Origin: Glandiceps talaboti
Taxonomy: Eukaryota; Hemichordata; Enteropneusta; Spengelidae
Assembly: GCF_964340395.1 (NCBI RefSeq)
Contig: NC_135558.1
Location: 22,219,564 to 22,250,563, forward strand
Reading direction: 5' to 3'
DNA: 31,000 bases
The translations under genes were made by a program, and so were the position numbers. Positions 1-11,300 of this stretch are shown piece by piece. The notes under the pieces were generated by a model. That model was not told the origin of the DNA, ran no database searches, and worked only from the letters and a program-made list of their open reading frames with translations. Positions within the stretch are counted from its first letter, which is position 1. Each line of letters begins with the position of its first letter.

Positions 1-1664
1 TCCCTAGTTCATCCCATAGATTTCCCCTGAAAACGTCTGACCTCGACGTACGGTGGCAATACTACTGTAGCTAGTAGTAGTAGAATGTCTGTGTACTATT
101 TAATTATGCACCGTGACCTCGTACCTTTCAACCAAGATCACTTCAATCCCAAGTCTTGACCAAATCATATCGTTTTGTCGTATGATGAAGGTGGTGGGAA
201 TTTTTTTCTGCAAGAATTTAGTATAGTGGACAGGCTGTACAATATATGCACATTTGTATTCAAGCTAGGGGGTCAAGGTTACGAGTTGTATGTAGGGGTA
301 TAGGATAGGAATGTGATTGGACTCCCTAGGTTTCACCTGATTTGTAGTCTTTTCCACATGTGTCCCAAATTTGTAGCTTGGAAGTAATTTGCAAGTGTCC
401 CCTCCCACATGTTTTATACTTAGTATTACCATCTAAATCTGAGTTTAAAAACAAAACAAAACAATAACCCTATCTTACCCAACCCTATTAAAAGTGTACA
501 ACATATCTGTATTGAAATGTTGACACTTCATTTAAAATTTCGCCTCAATGTAAACTACAGCATTAACATTAAGATAGTGTATATGAATTTTAACTGTACT
601 GTCAGTTATTGTTGACAATACATGTATTTTATCAATAAGTGAGGTCTGTACAAAATGTAGCAGGTAAATACTTGAAATGCTCAAGGTACATGTGTATCTC
701 TAATAAAGCCTATTTCCATGGCCAGTCGATCAACTTGTAATAAAATGGTGCTGTCACATCCTTAAATTATCATGTTAAAACATCTAATTACAACAAAGAT
801 ATACTTCTGTGATAAGTGAAAATATGACTATAAAACTGATTTAAAATTGCACAAACATAAAATAGACAATTTTATCAACAAGTACATCATGTGTACATGT
901 ACAAGTATGTTTTACATATTTGTGTACATGTAGATTGATTTGTTTGGCTGTTACATACATGTGAGTTGTGTCCCATGTCTGTACTAATCTATGGGTCTGT
1001 GCCACAGGCACTTGTTTCCCGAGATACATGTATGTTGCTGAATACATTAAAATATTGATAATATTGAGATACTTGGCAAATAATACATGAAACTCAGAAA
1101 GATGTAAAATAACAGTTTTAGGATCACGTAAGTCCACACACCGCAAAATATAAACAAAGCTTGCAACAGAACAGATCACAGACACTGTGAATGTTCAACT
1201 GGCCGTTACTCAGCAAACGTTTAAAAAATTTTACCTCGATCCTGTCACCTTCCTAGGTCCCACATTTAATAAACTTCCAATAAATCATGTCATTGGTACT
1301 ATCAGACTAAGCTAACCAAAGCATGCTCCATGACATAGACTTAGAAGGTCTTGCATAATAGGTAGATAGAAACAATTGCTATTATAATTATAGTAAATTT
1401 GAATTTGGTAAAATCTATCGGGGTTCTCGTGTCATTTTACCTTGGTTCCTAAACAAAATTACCATAGACTCTATACGGGGAAACACTGCTATTTTTACAC
1501 CTTTCTCTCTTTCTGTTACCAGGATTCCCCAACCTTAGCAAAAACACTAATTAGACTTTATGAATTTAGTTTATTTTTGGGTGTTAATTTTTGGTATTTG
1601 TTCTTTTCGTTTATTGTACATTTAATAATCGCCGGGATTGATTATGTGTACTAAATTTAAGTAT
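1..1664. other. AT-rich non-coding DNA upstream of the first visible ACADM exon
   Basis: I see no exon, RNA gene or convincing promoter here. The first ~80 bases contain a few CpGs and a CTAGTAGTAGTAG run and might be part of a 5' flank, but no TATA box or initiator can be assigned. The rest is AT-rich with many ACATGTA/TACATGTA words. The first coding exon of ACADM should be only about 30 coding nt ending in phase 0 before a GT donor. I looked for a short open ATG segment followed by a good donor in this stretch and found none I would defend, so exon 1 is either upstream of the window or not recognisable by eye. The small open frames (for example 841-1185 minus, 1442-1654 plus) show no family features. 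Confidence 0.6.
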
Positions 1665-1878
1665 GTTTATATCCAATCTGATTAAAATCGGATGTGTAGA
1701 TAAGGATACAAGGCTCTTTTATTTACCTTTACTTCATGGTAATTGTGTCTTTTACATGCATCTTTTGTCTTCCCGAAGACAAAAGACGCATGTAAAAACA
1801 CAATTATGATGAAGTAAAGGTAAATAAAAGAGCAGTAGCCTATCTACACATCGGATTTTAATCAGATCGGTTTTATAT
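1665..1878. mobile_element. Foldback MITE, hAT-like (8-bp TSD)
   Basis: The element at 1673-1870 (198 bp) is nearly one long palindrome. The left arm, starting CCAATCTGATTAAAATC at 1673, is repeated inverted up to 1870, with the centre near 1772-1778 (TCTTCCCGAAGA). The arms match closely for most of ~95 bp with a few indels. Flanking 8-mers GTTTATAT (1665-1672) and TTTTATAT (1871-1878) agree at 7 of 8 positions and fit an 8-bp target-site duplication, as made by hAT-superfamily transposases. The same terminal sequence is found in the element at 19517-19969 and, degraded, at about 4664. It has no coding capacity. The hAT assignment rests only on the duplication length. Confidence 0.8.
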
Positions 1879-1922
1879 CAAGATTCTCCTAGAGTAGTGT
1901 ATGCCTGTTTACTGTGCTGTTG

Positions 1923-1995
1923 AGATACATTGTTATGTTAGCTGGTCTTACCTTAGTTTTAGGAGGTACATTGTATGACCAGCTAACGATGTATC
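1923..1995. repeat. Short imperfect inverted repeat
   Basis: GATACATTGTTATGTTAGCT at 1923 continues to GGTC at 1946 and is mirrored by GACCAGCTAACGATGTATC at 1977-1995. This gives a stem of about 19 bp with a 5-nt bulge and a ~30-nt loop. It may be a small decayed foldback element. No duplication of flanking DNA is obvious and no function can be assigned. Confidence 0.5.
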
Positions 1996-2240
1996 GAACA
2001 CACAGAAAACAGACTAAGGTTCTAATTCTCCACACAGCTACATGTAGCACATACAGCAGGCCAAATGATACATGTACAAGTTTTGCCAGGTTGTCAACTG
2101 CCAGATGAAAGCTAAGTTGATCATTGCACCATCACAGTTGAAATTAGGTTGCTACATTGCGTACTTCAAGTTGGAAGTAGATTTTGAAAGGTGTACAAAT
2201 GTATAACCAAATCAATGTTATTATTCCTTTATTATTTCAG

Positions 2241-2340
2241 CAATGGGCAAGATGTTCACCAAAACCTAGTATCAGGACATTATCAACGAACCCAGGAACT
2301 GAATCATTGACTGAATTGTCAAATGGGGGAATGTGTTTTG
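2241..2340 (+). CDS. ACADM: ACADM exon 2 (mitochondrial presequence)
   Basis: The exon lies between acceptor TTTATTATTTCAG and donor G|GTAAGAG. It is 100 nt, entered in phase 0 and left in phase 1 (the last G starts a Glu codon completed in exon 3). The translation begins [16 protein letters not shown] and ends GGMCF, which lines up with the human FSFEF junction. Scattered Arg/Lys, Ser/Thr enrichment and few acids before the SIRTLST stretch fit a matrix-targeting presequence with cleavage soon after. The human counterpart is 88 nt with the same phases. The initiator Met is not in this exon. Confidence 0.88.
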
Positions 2341-5300
2341 GTAAGAGGGAATTTCTTTTCAAAGCTATATGCAGGTGTAATACTGTAGACTAGTGCTGGT
2401 GTTCTACCAGGACAAGGTACATGTAATAAGTACATGTATGCCAACCCTACACCAAACTTTTAAACACCCTTATCTTGTACTAAAAAGTTCATTTTGGTAT
2501 GAAAACAGTCACTATGCAGATTCAAGTTTACCCTTCTTAGTATTCAAAAAGTGTTGCTTTTTATCATTGAGCCCCCTTGTAGAAAATATATTGGTAGAAC
2601 ACTACTACATGTAGTTACTGTTAAAAGTTTCATAATCAGAAAAATAAGATTAATGTCATGAAGACATAAAACAGCAGTCATGTTGATAATTATGAAGCTC
2701 GTCACAAAACAACATCTAAGACGTTCTGATTAGTAAGACACAAATAATTAGAGAAATTCAACCAATCATGTGTTTGCTAACATAATTTCATAAAGTAAAT
2801 GCTGTATGCTACGTCATATGTAGACACGAGATCAACATTGACAACAACACATGTAGCAAGCTAGCTCTGTGTCACTTGACTTAACCTTGATTGAGATGTC
2901 AAGAGTAAAATAGGAGACAAGATCAGATTCATGTAGGTGAAATTGGATCTATCTTTGAATAAATTTTATTAATAATTAGTAAACAATAATATTATTTACT
3001 CCAAATACGAATTGGTCATAAGGACCGATAAGTTTTTGTAATTCTGAAAAACTGTCGGTCCGAATGGAAATCTGTTGGTCTCGAACCGAAGGATCAGCAT
3101 TAATTTCACACACTGGTTAGGCCTGGTGTGGAGAGGCATGTACTCTGGTGAATTAGTTTGATAATAAGTAATCCGAGTCGAAGCTAATGTTATTCAAATC
3201 AGATCCATCTTTCAATTTGTTAGTGTACAGAAAATGGATCTGATGCAGATTAAAGTGATCTGGATCAGTTTAATTCTGAATCAGATATGGACAGGGCTAT
3301 AGTGTCAAGCCTTGTTTGTTCATTCAAGGACATAGCCTCAAAAACTTGTTTTTCATTCAGTGATATAACATTTAAGTCTTATCTTTTCAATCAATGACAA
3401 TATCAAATCTTGCCAGTTCATTCAGTGACACAAGATGCAAGTCTTGTGTGTTCATTTAATGACATATCACCTACAATGTAAGTGCATACCATCTAAGACG
3501 TATCTGTTCAATCAATGACTTCATAACATCTAAATCTTGTCTGTTCATTCAATGACCTCAGTGACATACCATCTAAGTCATGTCTGTTCATTCAATGACT
3601 TCAGTGACATACCATCTAAGTCATGTCTGTTCATTCAATGACTTCAGTGACATAACACCTAAGTGTTGCTTGTTTCTTCAGTGTTCAATGGCATACCATC
3701 TAAGACGTGTCTGTTCAATCAATGACTTCATAACATCTAAATCTTGTCTGTTCATTCAATGACTTCAGTGACATACCATCTAAATCTTGTCTGTTCATTC
3801 AATGACATCAGTGACATACCATCTAAGTCATGTCTGTTCATTCAATGACCTCAGTGACATACCATCTAAGTCTTGCTTGTTTCTTCAGTGTTCAATGGCA
3901 TAAGTCATGTCTGTTCATTCAATGATATTAGTGACATATCATCTAAATCTTGTCTGTTCATTCAATGACTTCAGTGACATACCATCTAAGTCATGTCTGT
4001 TCATTCAATGACTTCAGTGACATACCATCTAAGTCATGTCTGTTCATTCAATGACTTCAGTGACATAACATCTAAATCTTGTTGTGTTCATTCAATGACA
4101 GAATTTACTGATGATCAGAAGGAGTATCAAGAGTTAGCTCGTAAATTTGCAAGAGAAGAAATAATCCCCAAAGCAGCTGAGTATGATAGGACTGGAGAGG
4201 TAAGAAATTCAATTTTGTATTTTGACCCAAGTATAAATTTGAATAACTGACAAGTATAAAATATTTGTATTTTGAAAAGTTGAAATTATATATGGTACAT
4301 TCACCACTAAACATCCTAAAAGTGTAAAAGAAAGCTTCCAACCAGTCCTGTTCAGGTTTTACCAGCCCAGTCAATAGTAATATGCTGATAATCATGACCA
4401 AATAGCACTCATTTGAAGGTATAGGGTGAAACCTCAAAATATTTGCAGGTGTATATGTTGTAATGTTATTATTTTGCCTTCATCTGACAGTATCCATGGG
4501 ACATCATTAAGAAGGTATGGGAGATTGGATTGATGAATACACACATTCCAGCTTCATGTGGTAAGTCAAGTCATATCTACATTTCTAAAGTAACTTTTAT
4601 TGTACGTTATTAAAACTAAATAACCAGGATTCCAGTTCAAAGCTCAGTACTTTATAAGGGTAGTCAATCATATTAGAATCCAATCTAGTGTACACAGCAT
4701 GATTTCTTTTTGGTTGTTACGTTTACTGTCGCTTGTTCTTTTGTGAGTGCTCGTTACATCACCTTATATAATACCATAGGTTCTCCTGAACCCAATCTCG
4801 TGCTTCATATGAGTAGCCAATCAGAATCCGTCATACAATAATAAACCTCTACATTCAAAATTGAAAGAAAGAGCCACCCAACAATAACATTGTCAGCACT
4901 CTATGCTCGTGCTCTTTTCAAACAAAGTGCTCTGAAGTACTGTACCCGTGTGTTTTTTTCATTGGTTGAACAAACAAACGACAGATTTAGAAATATTTAG
5001 AAATATTTTCAGTTATGCCTCGGGCTCCCTGTTATGATAGTTCAAATATGTATATTAATTACAATAAGCATTACTTGATAATTGCATTTGAAAGCAGATT
5101 GATAAATGAATCAGTGAATTCCAGTTAGTGAATGCTAGAAAGCGGAGTACGTAATATTGTTTACTATTTTGTTTACTTCTAAAACTTCAGAAACAAAAAT
5201 CTAAAACTTAAACATAATGGTAGTCAGTTTACATTGTATATACCCAAATAAATATAACAGTGGGTAAATGAGGAGTCAGGAATTAGCTTACACCTAGTCT

Positions 5301-8300
5301 GGGCCTGTCCTGTAAATGCAAACTTATTTCAACAGAATCAACTATGAACAGCAAATGAGGAATACTCGACAATTAACCTCACTATTTCCACCATAGCTGA
5401 TTATACAGTAAATATATTGTAAGGAAGTCATTCTATAAATTAATATGTGACAGTCATTATAATAAGTTTACTTTCTGCATGATATGGGCTACTGGTCCAA
5501 AATACAAGTATGTATAAAATGATACATTTGATTCAGTATCCCTGTAATAATCTGTAACATATCTGAGAGGTGCATCTTTCATCCCCCTGTAATAATTTGT
5601 AACAGATCTGAGAGGTGTATCGTTCATTCCCTGTAATAATCTGTAACAGATCTGAGAGGGTGTATCTTTCATCCCCCTGTAATAATTTGTAACAGATCTG
5701 AGAGGGTGTATCTTTCATCTCCCTGTAATAATCTGTAACAGATCTGAGAGGTGCATCTTTCATCCCCCTGTAATAATTTGTAACAGATCTGAGAGGTGTA
5801 TCGTTCATTCCCTGTAATAATCTGTAACAGATCTGAGAGGTGCATCTTTCATCTCCCTGTAATAATCTGTAACAGATCTGAGAGGTGCATCTTTCATCTC
5901 CCTGTAATAATCTGTAACAGATCTGAGAGGGTGTATCTTTCATCTCCCTGTAATAATCTGTAACAGATCTGAGAGGTGCATCTTTCATCTCCCTGAAATA
6001 ATCTGTAACAGATCTGAGAGGTGTATATCTTTCATTCCCTGTAATAATTTGTAACAGATCTGAGAGGTGTATATCTTTCATCTCCCTGTAATAATCTGTA
6101 ACATATCTGAGAGGTGCATCTTTCATCTCCCTGTAATAATCTGTAACAGATCTGAGAGGTGTATCTTTCATCTCCCTGTAATAATCTGTAACAGATCTGA
6201 GAGGTGCATCTTTCATCTCCCTGTAATAATCTGTAACATATCTGAGAGGGTGTATCTTTCATCTCACTGTAATAATCTGTAACAGATCTGAGAGGTGTAT
6301 ATCTTTCATTCCCTGTAACAATTTGTAACAGATCTGAGAGGTGTATATCTTTCATTCCCTGTAATAATTTGTAACAGATCTGAGAGGTGCATCTTTCATT
6401 CCCTGTAATAATCTGTAACAGATCTGAGAGGTGTATATCTTTCATTCCCTGTAATAATCTGTAACAGATCTGAGAGGTGTATATCTTTCATTCCCTGTAA
6501 TAATTTGTAACAGATCTGAGAGGTGCATCTTTTAATTCCCTGTAATAATCTGTAACATATCTGAGAGGTGTATCTTTCATTCCCTGTAATAATCTGTAAC
6601 AGATCTGAGAGGTGTATATCTTTCATTCCCTGTAATAATTTGTAACAGATCTGAGAGGTGCATCTTTTAATTCCCTGTAATAATTTGTAACAGATCTGAG
6701 AGGTGCATCTTTTAATTCCCTGTAATAATTTGTAACAGATCTGAGAGGTGCATCTTTTAATTCCCTGTAATAATCTGTAACAGATCTGAGAGGTGCATCT
6801 TTTAATTCCCTGTAATAATCTGTAACAGATCTGAGAGGTGCATCTTTCATCTCCCTGTAATAATCTGTAACAGATCTGAGAGGTGCATCTTTTAATTCCC
6901 TGTAATAATCTGTAACAGATCTGAGAGGTGCATCTTTTAATTCCCTGTAATAATCTGTAACAGATCTGAGAGGGTGTATCTTTCATCTCCCTGTAATAAT
7001 CTGTAACAGATCTGAGAGGTGCATCTTTTAATTCCCTGTAATAATCTGTAACAGATCTGAGAGGTGCATCTTTTAATTCCCTGTAATAATCTGTAACAGA
7101 TCTGAGAGGTGCATCTTTTAATTCCCTGTAATAATCTGTAACAGATCTGAGAGGTGCATCTTTCATCTCCCTGTATTGATCTGTAACAGATCTGAGAGGT
7201 GCATCTTTTAATTCCCTGTAATAATTTGTAACAGATCTGAGAGGTGTTTGTATTTCAGACACTCCGATTTAACCAAACCTGTCTGAAACCATACTGATAG
7301 TGGTACTGCAAATCTATTACTTAAATTAGTAACTCATCTACATGTATGTCTACCTTATTCATCCATAAATTATAACATTTGATTGTGAGTAAATACATGA
7401 ATAGAAATGAATAGAAAAGAATCTATGATTCAATACTATAATACATGTACGGTATTCTGTAGGAGCAATGTATCCCTAGGGATACTGCAGGAATCAACAC
7501 CTGTGTATACAATATAGAGGGGTAGGGGAGGAGGTGTATACATAGTCAGTATCAGTGTAGGATGCTTTATTCAAATTATTACCCAGCATAATACCAATTT
7601 TAGTCATTGCTGTATTCTATTTAATTTTACTAGTAATTTGTAACACAGACAAAAAACATTATTTCATTATTAGTTTTGTTTATATTACCCCAAGAAGTTG
7701 TCCTTGTGTATTCTACTGTTCTGAAACTTTGCCTTGCAAATGTTGATATCCTGTGTTTGTGGTTTTCCTTCTCCCAGGTGGACCTGCTTTGGGTATACTT
7801 GATGCCTGCATTGTTACAGAAGAGTTGGCATATGGCTGTACGGGTATACAAACAGCTATAGAGGCTAACTCATTAGGGGTAAGACAGTTATAGATACTAA
7901 CTCATTGGGGGTAAGACAGTTATAGATACTAACTTATTAGGGGTAAGACAGTTATAGATACTAACTCATTAGGGGTAAGACAGTTATAGATACTAACTCA
8001 TTAGGGGTAAGACAGTTATAGATACTAACTCATTAGGGGTAAGACAGTTATAGATACTAACTCATTGGGGGTAAGACAGTTATAGATACTAACTCATTGG
8101 GGGTAAGACAGTTATAGAGACTAACTTATTAGTGGTAAGACAGTTATAGATACTAACTCATTGGGGGTAAGACAATTATAGATACTAACTTATTAGGGGT
8201 AAGACAGTTATAGATACTAACTCATTGGGGGTAAGACAGTTATAGATACTAACTTATTAGTGGTAAGACAGTTATAGATACTAACTCATTAGGGGTAAGA

Positions 8301-11300
8301 CAGTTATAGAGACTAACTTATTAGGGGTAAGACAGTTATAGATACTAACTCATTAGGGGTAAGACAGTTATAGATACTAACTCATTGAGGGTAAGACAGT
8401 TATAGATACTAACCCATTGGGGGTAAGACAGTTATAGATACTAACTCATTGGGGTAAGACAGTTATAGATACTAACTCATTAGGGGTAAGACAGTTATAG
8501 AGATTAACTCATTGGGGGTAAGACAGTTATAGATACTAACTCATTGAGGGTAAGACAGTTATAGATACTAACCCATTGGGGGTAAGACAATTATAGATAC
8601 TAACTCATTGAGGGTAAGACAGTTATAGATACTAACCCATTGGGGGTAAGACAGTTATAGATACTAACTTATTAGGGGTAAGACAGTTATAGATACTAAC
8701 TTATTAGGGGTAAGACAGTTATAGATACTAACTCATTGGGGTAAGACAGTTATAGATACTAACTTATTAGGGGTAAGACAGTTATAGATACCAACTTATT
8801 AGGGGTAAGACAGTTATAGATACTAACTCATTGGGGTAAGACAGTTATAGATACTAACTCATTGGGGTAAGACAGTTATAGATACTAACTTATTAGGGGT
8901 AAGACAGTTATAGATACCAACTTATTAGGGGTAAGACAGTTATAGATACTAACTCATTGGGGTAAGACAGTTATAGATACTAACTCATTGGGGTAAGACA
9001 GTTATAGATACTAACTTATTAGGGGTAAGACAGTTATAGATACCAACTTATTAGGGGTAAGACAGTTATAGATACTAACTCATTGGGGTAAGACAGTTAT
9101 AGATACTAACTCATTAGGGGTAAGACAGTTATAGAGATTAACTCATTAGGGGTAAGACAATTATAGAAACTATCTTATTAGGGGTAAGACAGTTATAGAT
9201 ACTAACTCATTGGGGGTAAGACAGTTATAGAAACTAACTCATTAGGAGAAGACAGTTATAGATACTAACTCATTGGGGGTAAGACAGTTATAGATACTAA
9301 CTCATTAGTGGTAAGACAGTTATAGAGATTAACTCATTAGGGGTAAGACAATTATAGATACTAACTTATTAGGGGTAAGACAGTTATAGATACTAACTCA
9401 TTGGGGTAAGACAGTTATAGATACTAACTCATTAGTGGTAAGACAGTTATAGAGATTAACTCATTAGGGGTAAGACAATTATAGATACTAACTCATTAGG
9501 GGTAAGACAGTTATAGATACTAACCCATTGGGGGTAAGACAGTTATAGATACTAACTCATTGGGGTAAGACAGTTATAGATACTAACTCATTAGGGGTAA
9601 GACAGTTATAGAGATTAACTCATTAGGGGTAAGACAGTTATAGAGATTAACTCATTGGGGGTAAGACAGTTATAGAAACTAACTCATTAGGGGTAAGACA
9701 GTTATAGATACTAACTCATTAGGGGTAAGACAATTATAGATACTAACTTATTAGGGGTAAGACAGTTATAGATACTAACTCATTGGGGGTAAGACAGTTA
9801 TAGATACTAACTCATTAGGGGTAAGACAGTTATAGATACTAACTCATTAGGGGTAAGACAGTTATAGATACTAACTCATTGGGATAAGACAGTTATAGAT
9901 ACTAACTCATTAGGGGTAAGACAATTATAGATACTAACTTATTAGGGGTAAGACAGTTATAGATACTAACTCATTGGGGGTAAGACAGTTATAGAAACTA
10001 ACTCATTAGGAGAAGACAGTTATAGATACTAACTCATTGGGGTAAGACAGTTATAGATACTAACTCATTAGGGGTAAGACAGTTATAGATACTAACTTAT
10101 TAGGGGTAAGACAGTTATAGATACTAACTCATTAGTGGTAAGACAGTTATAGAGATTAACTCATTAGGGGTAAGACAATTATAGATACTAACTCATTAGG
10201 GGTAAGACAATTATAGATACTAACTCATTAGGGGTAAGACAGTTATAGATACTAACTCATTGGGGTAAGACAGTTATAGATACTAACTCATTGGGGGTAA
10301 GACAGTTATAGAGACTAACTCATTGGGGGTAAGACAGTTATAGAGATTAACTCATTGGGGGTAAGACAGTTATAGATACTAACTCATTGGGGGTAAGACA
10401 GTTATAGATACTAACTCATTAGGGGTAAGACAGTTATAGATACTAACTCATTAGTGGTAAGACAGTTATAGATACTAACTCATTAGGGGTAAGACAGTTA
10501 TAGATACTAACTCATTGGGGTAAGACAGTTATAGATACTAACTCATTAGTGGTAAGACAGTTATAGAGATTAACTCATTAGGGGTAAGACAATTATAGAT
10601 ACTAACTCATTAGGGGTAAGACAGTTATAGATACTAACTCATTGGGGGTAAGACAGTTATAGATACTAACTCATTGGGGGTAAGACAGTTATAGATACTA
10701 ACTTATTAGTGGTAAGACAGTTATAGAGATTAACTCATTGGGGTAAGACAGTTATAGATACTAACTCATTGGGGGTAAGACAATTATAGATACTAACTTA
10801 TTAGGGGTAAGACAGTTATAGATACTAACTCATTGGGGGTAAGACAGTTATAGATACTAACTCATTAGGGGTAAGACAGTTATAGATACTAACTCATTGG
10901 GGGTAAGACGGTTATAGATACTAACTTATTAGTGGTAAGACAGTTATAGATACTAACTCATTGGGGGTAAGACAGTTATAGATACTAACTTATTAGTGGT
11001 AAGACAGTTATAGAGATTAACTCATTGGGGTAAGACAGTTATAGATACTAACTCATTAGGGGTAAGACAATTATAGATACTAACTTATTAGGGGTAAGAC
11101 AGTTATAGATACTAACTTATTGGGGGTAAGACAGTTATAGATACTAACTTATTAGTGGTAAGACAGTTATAGATACTAACTCATTGGGGTAAGACAGTTA
11201 TAGAGACTAACTCATTGGGGGTAAGACAGTTATAGAGACTAACTCATTGGGGGTAAGACAGTTATAGATACTAACTCATTGGGGGTAAGACAATTATAGA

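Noticed and set aside
718-765. ATGGCCAGTCGATCAACTTG as a candidate ACADM exon 1
   Set aside because: The only nearby GT donor would leave phase 1, while exon 2 must be entered in phase 0, and the reading frame then soon stops.
841-1185. 114-codon minus-strand open frame
   Set aside because: AT-rich, Cys/His/Tyr-rich random-looking composition with no motif and no splice context. Probably chance.
3580-4250. Open frames with repeated [18 protein letters not shown]-like text
   Set aside because: Translations of the intron 2 array running into exon 3. The real exon uses a splice acceptor at 4101 and is not read from the repeats.
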